Positions 52,852 to 60,765 of a stretch of DNA of 64,000 nucleotides are shown one piece after another (within the stretch, counting starts at the first letter, position 1; each line of letters starts with the position of its first letter). The position numbers were made by a program, and so were the translations under genes. The notes under the pieces are model-generated. The model did not search any database, had not been told where the DNA came from, and saw nothing but the letters and a program-made list of their open reading frames with translations. The stretch is from Planococcus maritimus (lineage in GTDB: Bacteria; Bacillota; Bacilli; Bacillales_A; Planococcaceae), in contig NZ_LTZG01000052.1 of the NCBI RefSeq assembly GCF_001592825.1, positions 29,241 through 93,240 of the forward strand, in the 5' to 3' direction.

Positions 52852-53694
52852 TTACTCCCCTGTCGGCTCCCCGAGTTTTAAGTGTACCGTATTGGCGATC
52901 TGTTCATAGCCGATTTCTTTGTAAATTTTATTGGAAGTGCCGTTCGACAAGTCTGTATAAAGCATAGCAAAATCATACTCATTCAGCAGCTCTTCTGTAA
53001 CTTCGGCAACAAGTGTCCGGGCATAGCCTTTTTTCCGACACTCTTTGGGCGTAAAAACAAACGAAACGGTAATGCCATGCTTGGATGGACGCGCTTTTTT
53101 CATACAAGACACAACGCGCCCTTCGTCTTCCCAGAGAAATACTTCCTTGCGCAAGATGAAGTCGGCGATTTTTTCTTCGGACTCTTCTAATGAGGGATTT
53201 CCGATATCGGTTTCTTCACTAAACAATTGATACCATTCAACTAACAAAGGCGCATCTAGACGATTCGCCACTCGCCAGCTGCCAGGGCTTTTCGCTAGTT
53301 TTCTCTGCACTGCGTCAATTCGGTACAAGCCTTGGTCCATCGCAACGTCCGCAGTTCCTCCCCAAGCCGCCGCAAATTTACTAGCTGTCGCCTTGTCCCC
53401 GATGACCCCGGAAACAGTGATCTCGGCACGGCGGAATTCCACAGCCGCCAATGCTGTCACGACTTCTTCCTCACGTAAAACGATCAATTGCAAAGGATGC
53501 GGCGGTGTTATCAAGGCCAGTGCAGCCATTCCTTGCGCATCTTCTGCAAGCCCCAAAAAGAAGGTTTTGTAGCGGCCTTGTTCAATCTGGCCGAGCACGC
53601 CGAGAAATAAACTATATAGATCTTCCCTTTGCTCCAACAATGGACGTGCTTTGTCCATATACAAATCAATTTCTCGATACCATTTCCACTCCAT
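52852..53694 (-). CDS. GNAT family N-acetyltransferase
   Basis: A 280-aa protein. The C-terminal half is a GNAT domain (ITVSFVFTPKECRKKGYARTLVAEVTEELL, then LYTDLSNGTSNKIYKEIGYEQIANTVHL); the N-terminal half is a degenerate GNAT-like fold. Acceptor unknown. No clear ribosome site is seen before the ATG; it may be translated weakly. It ends about 50 bp before the ABC ATPase gene on the same strand. Confidence 0.75.
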   Translation of the reverse strand: MEWKWYREIDLYMDKARPLLEQREDLYSLFLGVLGQIEQGRYKTFFLGLAEDAQGMAALALITPPHPLQLIVLREEEVVTALAAVEFRRAEITVSGVIGDKATASKFAAAWGGTADVAMDQGLYRIDAVQRKLAKSPGSWRVANRLDAPLLVEWYQLFSEETDIGNPSLEESEEKIADFILRKEVFLWEDEGRVVSCMKKARPSKHGITVSFVFTPKECRKKGYARTLVAEVTEELLNEYDFAMLYTDLSNGTSNKIYKEIGYEQIANTVHLKLGEPTGE

Positions 53695-53783
53695 GTTCCC
53701 ACACTCATTCCCATTAAATTCAGTTGTTTCTTAACTTATTGGCTATTTCCCCCTCATTCCCCTTTTACGATTTAGTGAAAATA

Positions 53784-53815
53784 AAAACGCGGACCCTTCT
53801 CAGGCCCACGTTTCA
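53784..53815 (-). terminator. terminator of niaP
   Basis: On the minus strand AACGTGGGCC and GGGTCCGCGTT pair around TGAGAA and run into TTTTTATTTT. Confidence 0.78.
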
Positions 53816-55033
53816 TCATTCCAATTCCATTTGTTTCGTTTCAGTTCCAAGGAAGGCGACTGCCATTGCGCCGATCAATATCGAGACGCAGAAAATCGCA
53901 AAAATTACATTGATCCCAAACCCTGCCGTCAGCATCGAACCAACAAGAAGGGGCCCGAGAATGCCTCCGATGCGCCCAAATGATGCGGCCATTCCTGTGC
54001 CTGTCGCACGGATGACTGTCGGATATTGTTCAGGCGAGTAAGCGTAAAGCGCTCCCCATGCCCCCAAATTGAAAAATGACAAGAACGCTCCAGACACTAC
54101 CAGCGCAGTAACCGTATCGGCATTTCCGAAAGCCAACGCGGAAGCGGCCGTCCCGATTAAATACGTCACCAACACGAATTTCCGGCCAGCACGCTCAATC
54201 AGCCAAGCTGCCGAGAAATACCCCGGTAATTGCGCAAGCGTCATGATCAGCACATATTGGAAACTTTGAATGAGCGGAAAGCCTTTCATGACCATAACAC
54301 TCGGAAGCCATAGGAACATTCCATAATAAGAGAACACTACAGTAAACCAAACAATCCACAGCATGATTGTCGGGCGCCGGTAAGTTTTCGACCAGACATC
54401 ACGGATATTCGTCGAAACCGAGCGCAGCACGTCTTTTTTCGCTGTGAACTGCGGCGAATCCGGCAAATTGATGCGCAAGTACAATGCATAAAAAGCAGGC
54501 AAGGCCGTCAGCAATAGCGCGATTCGCCAGCCGTATTCAGGGATGATGAAGTACGAAATAATCGCAGCGACCAGCCAGCCGGCAGCCCAAAAACTCTCAA
54601 GCAATACAACAACCCGGCCCCGGTCTTTTGCCGGGACACTTTCTGACACCAAAGTCGAAGCGACCGGCAATTCTCCGCCAAGCCCCATCCCGACAAAGAA
54701 ACGCAGAATCAGGAAAGCGGCAAGCGTCGTAGTAAACGCCGAGATGCCGCTCGCCAGCGAGAACAATAATAAGGTGATGATGAAAATTTTCTTGCGCCCG
54801 ACACGGTCGGCGTAAATGCCGAAGACAAACGCGCCCACAGCCATCCCGATCGAATTGACGCTGCCGATCCAGCCCATCTGTTGGGAAGTCAGCCCCCAAT
54901 CTTCATGAAGCGCCGCAATGACAAACGCCAAAATCCCGACGTCCATGGCATCAAACAGCCAGCCAAGTCCCGCGACGCCCAATAGTTTCCGTTGTGAAAT
55001 AGGTTTTGTATTTTTTTCTGTCGTAGTTGTCAT
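53816..55033 (-). CDS. niaP: niacin (nicotinate/nicotinamide) MFS transporter NiaP
   Basis: A 405-aa, 12-helix transporter. GLGWLFDAMDVGILAFVIAALHEDWGL, DRVGRKKIFIITLLLFS, GMGLGGELPVASTLVSESVP and LESFWAAGWLVAAIISYFIIPEYGW closely follow B. subtilis YceI/NiaP. It should take up nicotinate or nicotinamide for NAD synthesis. The promoter and a GACA-N2-TGTC repeat in the leader (55052-55061) fit NiaR-type control. It stands alone. Confidence 0.85.
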   Translation of the reverse strand: MTTTTEKNTKPISQRKLLGVAGLGWLFDAMDVGILAFVIAALHEDWGLTSQQMGWIGSVNSIGMAVGAFVFGIYADRVGRKKIFIITLLLFSLASGISAFTTTLAAFLILRFFVGMGLGGELPVASTLVSESVPAKDRGRVVVLLESFWAAGWLVAAIISYFIIPEYGWRIALLLTALPAFYALYLRINLPDSPQFTAKKDVLRSVSTNIRDVWSKTYRRPTIMLWIVWFTVVFSYYGMFLWLPSVMVMKGFPLIQSFQYVLIMTLAQLPGYFSAAWLIERAGRKFVLVTYLIGTAASALAFGNADTVTALVVSGAFLSFFNLGAWGALYAYSPEQYPTVIRATGTGMAASFGRIGGILGPLLVGSMLTAGFGINVIFAIFCVSILIGAMAVAFLGTETKQMELE

Positions 55034-55051
55034 ATTCTTTCCCCTTGTCTT

Positions 55052-55109
55052 GACACTTGTCTGTTATTGTTTACACCCTAACTATACCGCTACAGGCATA
55101 AAGTGACAA
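55052..55109 (-). promoter_or_regulatory. niaP promoter and possible NiaR operator
   Basis: On the minus strand TTGTCA (55109-55104) and TATAGT (55086-55081) are 17 bp apart. GACA-AG-TGTC at 55061-55052, about 15-25 bp downstream of the expected start, resembles a niacin-repressor (NiaR) half-pair. The operator assignment is inference. Confidence 0.6.
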
Positions 55110-55131
55110 GGGATGTCTGAGAGCTTCGTAA

Positions 55132-56076
55132 TCAGCTCCCGGAATTATTGGAAGAAGCAATGATTGCACTCATGCCGAGCATCATCGCTGCTTGCTGAGC
55201 CTGCAAAAGCATTTCGACCGAAGCCGCGAATACTGCCACGCCTTTATCATGAAGCTGCACTGATTCTGCCAAGGTCAATTGGATTGCTGATGGGAGAACC
55301 CACTGGCCGTACCAGCGGAATAATTTCGATGCTTCTAGCTCGCGGGCCATGTCCACAACCGCACGCAAAGCTTCACCATCCGCTTTTGCGACAGCCAAAA
55401 AGCCCAGCATAGGATAATGTTCCGCACGCACTTTTATCTTTTCCGCTTTCAGAAAATCACGAATTGCCACGACCCGGCCTGCTACTTCCGGCTGAAATAC
55501 GGGTGAATCGAATGTCAGAACCTGACTTAGCCATTGCAGCTGATTGCCGGCTGAAAACCCTTGAGGTCGCAACTCCTTATAATAACGGTTCATGGTTTCC
55601 GCACGCTCCCGTACACCTCCTTCTTGATTCGACAATAAGGCGACGTATGGGATATCTTCACTCGACGTAAGGAAAGGGTGATGGGTTTGCATGGCCTTAT
55701 ACAATTCCCTCGCACGCCCCGCCTCTTCTGGCTTTGTCATCATCAAACCGCCGAGATAAGTATAAGAACTCTTCCAGAACTTGTACTCGTTCAAAGCTCG
55801 TTGGTTAGCGTTCAGCAATTCCAACGCTTCTTGTGCAGGCTTTTCTCCAAGCGTCAAGTAAGCCGCGACGATATGGTGAAGACGTGCTCGCAATGGCGAC
55901 AAGAATCCTTCTTGATTTTTGATAAGCTCAGAAACTTGGCGATGAGCGTCCTCATCAAATTCACGGCCGCGGCTCAAATAAATCATCGCAACTGCAAGCG
56001 ACACTTGCTTATCGGTCGTCCAACCCAGCACCTTTGAAATCCGCTCGTAAGTTTCCTCAATTTTTTTGACTTCCAT
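55132..56076 (-). CDS. DUF4003 family protein
   Basis: A 314-aa helical protein of the DUF4003 family. Marks are VSLAVAMIYLSRGREFD, LSPLRARLHHIVAAYLTLGEKP, KSSYTYLGGLMM, FLTSSEDIPYVALLSNQE and GNQLQWLSQVLTF. It has a Ser/Ala-rich C-terminus and no signal peptide. Function unknown. AAGGAGG lies 8 bp before the ATG. niaP follows on the same strand about 100 bp away with its own promoter, so no shared job is implied. Confidence 0.75.
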   Translation of the reverse strand: MEVKKIEETYERISKVLGWTTDKQVSLAVAMIYLSRGREFDEDAHRQVSELIKNQEGFLSPLRARLHHIVAAYLTLGEKPAQEALELLNANQRALNEYKFWKSSYTYLGGLMMTKPEEAGRARELYKAMQTHHPFLTSSEDIPYVALLSNQEGGVRERAETMNRYYKELRPQGFSAGNQLQWLSQVLTFDSPVFQPEVAGRVVAIRDFLKAEKIKVRAEHYPMLGFLAVAKADGEALRAVVDMARELEASKLFRWYGQWVLPSAIQLTLAESVQLHDKGVAVFAASVEMLLQAQQAAMMLGMSAIIASSNNSGS

Positions 56077-56129
56077 TGAAAAACGCCTCCTTGACCCGTT
56101 ATACGGCCAAAGAAGCGTCAGGTTTCAAG

Positions 56130-56939
56130 TTATACGAGAAGAACAAGGCTAAGTGCCATAACTGCCATTCCGGCAACCAATCCGTAAATCGATAGATGGG
56201 CTTCGTCATAGCGCTTCGCCGCTGGCAATAATTCATCCAATGAAATGAATACCATAATCCCTGCAACACCTGCGAAAATAATGCCGAACAGCGTATCGCT
56301 CAAAAAAGGCATCAAGAATAACCAAGCAGCAATCGCGCCGACTGGTTCGGAGACCCCTGAGAGAAAGCTGTATTGGAATGCTTTCTTGCGGCTGCCGGTT
56401 GCGTAGTAGATCGGTACCGACACTGCGATGCCTTCCGGAATATTGTGGATCGCGATCGCTATTGCAATCGCAATACCGAGCGCCGGATCCTGGATCGCTG
56501 ACATGAATGTCGCGATGCCTTCCGGAAAATTGTGGATCGCAATGGCGAGCGCCGTGAAAATCCCCATCTTGCGTAGCCGGGCGTATTCGTCGTTCGTCGG
56601 CCCTTCATCCATGTCTTCCACCGTCCGTACTTCATGGGGATTCCCCATTTGCGGCAGGATGCGGTCAAGAACTGCCATGAAAACCATCCCGCCAAAAAAG
56701 CCGGCGAGTGTCAGCCAATAGCCAGCCGTCTCTCCTTGTGCTGCTGTCAGTGCATCTTTCGCTTTAAAGAAAATTTCGATCATGGAGACATAAATCATGA
56801 CCCCCGCCGAAAATCCGAGTGATACAGACAGGAACTTCGTATTGGTTCGCGAAGCGAAGAATGCGATCAAACTGCCGATCCCGGTTGCAAGCCCTGCAAA
56901 AAGCGTCAAGCCAAGGGCCAATAAAACCGTACTGTCCAT
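56130..56939 (-). CDS. zupT: ZIP-family divalent metal transporter ZupT
   Basis: A 269-aa, eight-helix metal importer. The paired metal motifs HNFPEGIATF and HNIPEGIAVS lie in helices IV and V, separated by GIAIAIAIAI. A His-poor cytosolic loop carries acidic residues. Zn or Fe import is the usual role. A sigma-A-type promoter is at 56976-57004; I did not find a clear Zur box. The gene is monocistronic. Confidence 0.92.
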   Translation of the reverse strand: MDSTVLLALGLTLFAGLATGIGSLIAFFASRTNTKFLSVSLGFSAGVMIYVSMIEIFFKAKDALTAAQGETAGYWLTLAGFFGGMVFMAVLDRILPQMGNPHEVRTVEDMDEGPTNDEYARLRKMGIFTALAIAIHNFPEGIATFMSAIQDPALGIAIAIAIAIHNIPEGIAVSVPIYYATGSRKKAFQYSFLSGVSEPVGAIAAWLFLMPFLSDTLFGIIFAGVAGIMVFISLDELLPAAKRYDEAHLSIYGLVAGMAVMALSLVLLV

Positions 56940-56975
56940 AGAGCCAACTTCCTTCCAGTAGTAATGAATAAAGCT

Positions 56976-57004
56976 ATTCTACTCTAGTAGTTTCCTTTGT
57001 ACAA
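56976..57004 (-). promoter_or_regulatory. sigma-A promoter of zupT
   Basis: On the minus strand TTGTAC (57004-56999) and TAGAAT (56981-56976) are 17 bp apart, about 35 bp before the ATG. Confidence 0.6.
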
Positions 57005-57031
57005 CTTTCTTCAATGAAGGGAGATTTCGCA

Positions 57032-57682
57032 TCATTTATATGCTTCGTTGCGCAGTAACCGCCCGAGCTTTTCCCAATCCGCATCTTTATGCTCTCGCAC
57101 AGCCGGGTTATAAAAGACGCTCGCTGGATGGAACGTCGGAAAAATGTGGTAGCTCTCTTCTGTTTCCAAGAACGCGCTCGCTTCTTCGTCCCAGTAAAGA
57201 ATTGGCGTTTCCATTAAAACTCCGTGCAATTGCATGATCTTAGCCTCTCGCCCAATAAGTCGCTGCAGGCCGACATTGCCGAGCGTTACAATTACGGGCG
57301 GTTTTACAGCATGGATTTCTTCATCCAGAATCGGTGCATGAGCAATGATTTCTTTTTTGGTGGGGGCACGGTTGTACTTACGCTTTATCATTTCACCCCC
57401 GCGGCTACGTTTTTCTCCCCATTTATACGGCCGGCTTCTGACCGCACTCGTAATATAGACATCCTCTCGCGTGAGTCCGACGCCTTCGAGTGATGCCATC
57501 AATTCTTTGCCGGCGCGACCAGTAAACGGGATGCCCGTTTCCACTTCGTTCTCCCCTGGCGCTTCTCCAACCAACATCAAAGCAGGAGACTCCGGGCCAC
57601 TTCCCCAGACAAAACCATCTACCGGAAACCCTTCGATACGCTTCTTGCCCATTTCCGCTAATTCTTGAGAAATTCTATACAT
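57032..57682 (-). CDS. uracil-DNA glycosylase family protein, family 4/5-like but Cys-free
   Basis: A 216-aa uracil-DNA-glycosylase-fold protein. Motif 1 is MLVGEAPGENEVETGIPFTGRAGKEL, motif 2 VTLGNVGLQRL, and motif 3 is FPTFHPASVFYNP. Family 4 and 5 enzymes bind a 4Fe-4S cluster through four Cys; here there is no Cys at all, so no cluster can form. ATG 57682 follows AAAGGG by 8 bp. It could be an active non-FeS relative; catalysis is not proven. Confidence 0.8.
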   Translation of the reverse strand: MYRISQELAEMGKKRIEGFPVDGFVWGSGPESPALMLVGEAPGENEVETGIPFTGRAGKELMASLEGVGLTREDVYITSAVRSRPYKWGEKRSRGGEMIKRKYNRAPTKKEIIAHAPILDEEIHAVKPPVIVTLGNVGLQRLIGREAKIMQLHGVLMETPILYWDEEASAFLETEESYHIFPTFHPASVFYNPAVREHKDADWEKLGRLLRNEAYK

Positions 57683-57753
57683 TCCCATCACCCTTTCTTA
57701 CATTCATCGAATTTTATTTTTCCGTTAATTAGCGCGATTTGCAATCGCTTTCA

Positions 57754-57770
57754 CGTAAGAAAACCTAACA
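57754..57770. promoter_or_regulatory. TnrA/GlnR box 1 of glnK-amtB
   Basis: CGTAAGAAAACCTAACA fits TGTNA-N7-TNACA with one mismatch. Its centre is about 60 bp upstream of the predicted start. Confidence 0.65.
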
Positions 57771-57787
57771 TATATTAAAAATAACAC

Positions 57788-57816
57788 TTGCATTGTCAGA
57801 AAATATTGATTAATAT
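57788..57816 (+). promoter_or_regulatory. sigma-A promoter of glnK-amtB
   Basis: TTGCAT (57788-57793) and TAATAT (57811-57816) with a 17-bp spacer; the TnrA/GlnR boxes lie on both sides. Confidence 0.6.
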
Positions 57817-57832
57817 GTTAACAAACCTAACA
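57816..57832. promoter_or_regulatory. TnrA/GlnR box 2
   Basis: TGTTAACAAACCTAACA is a perfect TGTNA-N7-TNACA. It covers the predicted transcript start, so binding there would repress. Confidence 0.78.
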
Positions 57833-57841
57833 CGCAAACCA

Positions 57842-57858
57842 TGTTAGAAAACCTAACA
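57842..57858. promoter_or_regulatory. TnrA/GlnR box 3
   Basis: TGTTAGAAAACCTAACA is another perfect TGTNA-N7-TNACA, just before the ribosome site AAGGAGG and 26 bp from box 2. Confidence 0.78.
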
Positions 57859-57873
57859 TAAGGAGGAAGTCGC

Positions 57874-58215
57874 ATGAAAAAGATTGAAACTATTATTCGC
57901 CATTCTGTTTTTGCCGACGTTCGGCAAGCTCTGGCCCTTGAAGGAATCGACGGCTTGACCGTAACGGAAATCGCGGGAATCGGCAAACAAGAAGGACGCG
58001 TTGGCCTGTTTCGAGGCAACGCCTACCGCATGGAGTTTTCTCCGAAGCTCAAGTTAGAAATGGTCGTTGAAGATGAAAAAGTCGAAGACATCATCCAGGC
58101 ACTCCTCGATTATGCCTCTACTGGCGAAGTCGGTGATGGAAAAATCTTCATCTATCCCTTAGAAGAAGCCATCCGGATTAGAACAAAAGAACGCGGCACC
58201 GTCGCGATAGGATAA
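57874..58215 (+). CDS. glnK: P-II nitrogen regulatory protein (GlnK/NrgB)
   Basis: A 113-aa P-II protein. The T-loop runs QEGRVGLFRGNAYRMEFSPKLKLE with Tyr51, the uridylylation-site residue, and the B-loop is ASTGEVGDGKIFIYPLEEAIRIRT. It should sense 2-oxoglutarate/ATP and gate AmtB. It lies 12 bp before amtB, and three TnrA/GlnR boxes precede it, so nitrogen limitation should raise expression. AAGGAGG precedes the ATG. Confidence 0.95.
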   Translation: MKKIETIIRHSVFADVRQALALEGIDGLTVTEIAGIGKQEGRVGLFRGNAYRMEFSPKLKLEMVVEDEKVEDIIQALLDYASTGEVGDGKIFIYPLEEAIRIRTKERGTVAIG

Positions 58216-58227
58216 GGAGAGATTATT

Positions 58228-59511
58228 ATGGAAGCTGTACAAAGCTCAGTTGATATGCTGTGGATCATGCTCGGTGCCATGCTTGTGTTTTTCATGCACG
58301 CCGGATTCGCCATGGTGGAAACAGGATTCACTCGCTCTAAAAATACCCTCAATATTTTGATGAAAAACATGATTACCATCTCACTCGGCTCCATCCTTTA
58401 CTTTATCGTCGGTTATGCTTTAATGTTCGGGCCATCGTCGTTCGGTTTGATCGGTACGGAAGGATTCGCTTTATCAGGTGTTACGGATATTGGATTCTTC
58501 GTCTTCCAAGCCGTTTTTGCCGCTACGTGTGCTACGATCATCTCGGGCGCCGTCGCAGAACGTATGCATTTGACTGCCTATATCCTTTTGACCGTCGCTA
58601 TGACTGCTATCATTTATCCAGTTGTGGGCCATTGGGTATGGGGAGGCGGATGGCTTGCTGAAATTGGCTTTATCGACTTCGCCGGTTCTACCGTCGTCCA
58701 CTTGACAGGAGCCGTCGCCGCCTTTATCGCTGCTTGGAAAATCGGCCCGCGCCTTGGGAAATATTCCGGCAAAACAGTCAATACGATCCCTGGCCACAGC
58801 TTGCCACTCGGCGCACTCGGCGTATTCATCCTATGGCTCGGATGGTTCGGGTTTAATGGCGGCAGTACGCTCGCTGCTGATCCTGCACTCGTGCCGCCTG
58901 TCATCGCCAACACTTTGCTCGCCGCATCGGCTGGTGTTCTAGCGACTGCCGGCTACACTCGCTTACGCTACGGCCGCATTGATGGCACTTTGACGATGAA
59001 CGGCGCGCTCGCTGGCCTTGTCGGCATCACTGCCGGCGCTGCCAATGTGTCGTTCCTTGGCGCCATCTTGATCGGCTTGATCGCCGGTATCATCATGACG
59101 GAAGCTGTCCATCTATTGGATACGAAAATCCGCGTGGACGATCCGGTAGGGGCTGTATCGGTTCACGGAATCGCCGGGGTTTGGGGAACGCTCGCGATCG
59201 GATTCTTCGATGTGAACAGCGGATTGCTTTATGGAGGCGGAGCTGAAATCCTCGGTATCCAGGCAGTCGGCGTCTTGGCTGTCATCGCTTGGGCTTCCTT
59301 GTCCACAGGAGCTGTCCTGCTATTGATCAGTGTCGTGACGCCATTGCGTGTAACGGCAGAAGAAGAAGAAACCGGTTTGGATTTTGCAGAACACGGTTCT
59401 CAAGCTTATTCGATGCAAGACGTGCTGCGCGGTTCATCTGGCAGAGCGGATAATTTCGCAGACCGCCTGAACCAACTGGGGGAAGAACGGCCAGCTTCAA
59501 ACAAAGCATAA
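58228..59511 (+). CDS. amtB: ammonium transporter AmtB (NrgA)
   Basis: A 427-aa, 11-helix ammonium channel. FFMHAGFAMVETGFTRSKN, the Asp-containing FVFQAVFAATCATIISGAVAER, GALGVFILWLGWFGFNGGS and VHGIAGVWGTLAIG are the Amt signatures; His residues in DSTVVHLTGA-type FAGSTVVHLTGAVAA and VSVHGIAGVWG are the twin pore histidines. It follows glnK in one operon. The Glu/Asp-rich tail is cytoplasmic. A terminator is at 59547-59584. Confidence 0.95.
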   Translation: MEAVQSSVDMLWIMLGAMLVFFMHAGFAMVETGFTRSKNTLNILMKNMITISLGSILYFIVGYALMFGPSSFGLIGTEGFALSGVTDIGFFVFQAVFAATCATIISGAVAERMHLTAYILLTVAMTAIIYPVVGHWVWGGGWLAEIGFIDFAGSTVVHLTGAVAAFIAAWKIGPRLGKYSGKTVNTIPGHSLPLGALGVFILWLGWFGFNGGSTLAADPALVPPVIANTLLAASAGVLATAGYTRLRYGRIDGTLTMNGALAGLVGITAGAANVSFLGAILIGLIAGIIMTEAVHLLDTKIRVDDPVGAVSVHGIAGVWGTLAIGFFDVNSGLLYGGGAEILGIQAVGVLAVIAWASLSTGAVLLLISVVTPLRVTAEEEETGLDFAEHGSQAYSMQDVLRGSSGRADNFADRLNQLGEERPASNKA

Positions 59512-59546
59512 AATAGAGAGAATGAAGAACTTAGGGGTTGCTAATA

Positions 59547-59584
59547 AAAAAACGAACGGAGAAAATACTCTCCGTTCGTTTTTT
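59547..59584 (+). terminator. terminator of amtB (duplicated sequence)
   Basis: AAAACGAACGGAGA and TCTCCGTTCGTTTT pair around AAATAC, flanked by A and T runs. Almost the same hairpin occurs at 59951-59990. Confidence 0.88.
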
Positions 59585-59660
59585 CAGAGTGTTGAAGAAG
59601 TCCGCATTTTGCTATCAATTATGAAAGAGAGAACCTTTTTCTATATCCAACATTCAATAA

Positions 59661-59768
59661 CCTCTCTAAGTATTTGGAGAAGCGTTCGCTCGTAAAACCT
59701 TCTGCTCAATAATGCTGCGCATTACTTTCGCAAAGATAATGTCTCCCGTAGGTCGATCTTATCTTTCC
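59661..59768 (-). repeat. dispersed structured intergenic repeat, copy 2
   Basis: The reverse complement matches 1410-1511 over about 100 bp. On the minus strand it runs GGAAAGATAAGATC, then an ATTATC arm, TTTGCGAAAGTAATGC, GCATTATTGAGC and CGCTTCTCC. The AATGC-N3-GCATT stem is kept. It lies between two copies of the amtB-type terminator. Confidence 0.6.
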
Positions 59769-59801
59769 TGTGGGACCAACGGGTTTGAGAAACCCCACAG
59801 G

Positions 59802-59869
59802 GAATGAATGAGCGAAGCTTGACTGAGTTCATTCATTTGCGACGCTTGAGCATAGCGAAAGTGGAGCAA
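59802..59869 (+). repeat. two-hairpin repeat unit, copy 4
   Basis: AATGAATGA (59803-59811) pairs perfectly with TCATTCATT (59829-59837), then TTTGCGACGCTTGAGCATAGC and GAAAGTGGAGCAA follow, the same order as 35283-35475. A CCTGTGGG/CCCCACAGG hairpin precedes it (59768-59801). GAGGAGGCTC and CCCGCCCCACGG follow. Confidence 0.6.
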
Positions 59870-59950
59870 GCCGAGGAGGCTCGATTCCCGCCCCACGGAG
59901 TCGTGCGATAAGCTTCAGAAAATACGACTTTATCATTTCCTCGACAGCCT

Positions 59951-59990
59951 GGAAAAACGAACGGAGAAAAACTCTCCGTTCGTTTTTTCT
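59951..59990 (-). terminator. terminator of PAP2 gene, near-copy of amtB terminator
   Basis: AAAACGAACGGAGA and TCTCCGTTCGTTTT pair around AAA, with A5 and T6 outside. It is the same stem as 59547-59584 and lies just after the minus-strand PAP2 stop. Confidence 0.85.
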
Positions 59991-59994
59991 TGCT

Positions 59995-60636
59995 TTAGTT
60001 TGCATCTTCCTGCTCGGTACTGCGCATATACTGGCGCTTGCGGAATTGCCGCTCCCTCATTTCATACCAAATGGCCACTAAGACAAATATAGTATAGCCA
60101 AGAAACAGCCCTGCCAGCACATCCGATAGGTAATGACTGCCATTTGCCACTTGCGACAAAGACGTGAGCACAGTCAACAAGATCGCAGCTAGCCAGATCG
60201 CCAGGCGAAGCGATTGCGAAACGGCCCGTTCGCCAAGAAAATACGCCAAAGTGAACAAATACAATAAGCCGACCATCGCGTGATTGGACGGAAATCCATA
60301 AGACGCCAACTCTTCAGGAAACCCTGGCATCGGCCGGGCGAACCATTGCTGTAGCAAATGATTAAGCGCATTCCCTGCTCCCACCGCCAAAAAGACGAAC
60401 AGCATTCCCCGGTAGTTGTGGCGGAACGCCCATAAGAACACAAGAAGCAAAAAACTCACCACAAAAATCAGCCATTGCTCCCCGATGAACGACATGGCCT
60501 GAAGCCACCCGATACCACCGAACAATGACGCTGCACGTTCGTCCAGTTCCCGAATCGCTTGCTGCTGATAATAGTAAAGAATGCCGAAAAACCCAAGCAA
60601 TGTCGCCATCGCCAACGGATAAAAGACTCGTTTCAT
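59995..60636 (-). CDS. PAP2-family phosphatase
   Basis: A 213-aa membrane phosphatase with six helices. The three PAP2 motifs are ARPMPG (for RP), YGFPSNHAM (PSNH for PSGH) and SQVANGSHYLSDVLAG (SQ for SR, then H and D). Substrate may be undecaprenyl diphosphate or phosphatidate/PG-phosphate. ATG 60636 follows AGAAGGTG; a longer in-frame start is in the leader and lacks a ribosome site. The Arg-to-Gln change in motif 3 is unusual. Confidence 0.85.
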   Translation of the reverse strand: MKRVFYPLAMATLLGFFGILYYYQQQAIRELDERAASLFGGIGWLQAMSFIGEQWLIFVVSFLLLVFLWAFRHNYRGMLFVFLAVGAGNALNHLLQQWFARPMPGFPEELASYGFPSNHAMVGLLYLFTLAYFLGERAVSQSLRLAIWLAAILLTVLTSLSQVANGSHYLSDVLAGLFLGYTIFVLVAIWYEMRERQFRKRQYMRSTEQEDAN

Positions 60637-60691
60637 CTCTGCACCTTCTTTCCTGCCGCATCGATCGAGCGCTCTAGAAATCTTCGCGCAA

Positions 60692-60728
60692 TAAAAAACC
60701 TGCATGGAATACACTTCCACACAGGTTC
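60692..60728 (-). terminator. terminator of the yclNOP operon
   Basis: On the minus strand AACCTG-TG-TGGAA and TTCCA-TG-CAGGTT pair around GTGTA, then T6. Confidence 0.82.
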
Positions 60729-60765
60729 CACATTTCCTTGTTTTCGCACGCAATAACTTCGCCGT

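Noticed and set aside
52832..52857. sigma-B promoter for the osmoprotectant ABC genes
   Set aside because: GGGTAT is perfect but GAGTAA is a fair -35 only and overlaps the stop of the upstream gene; noted in the ATPase entry.
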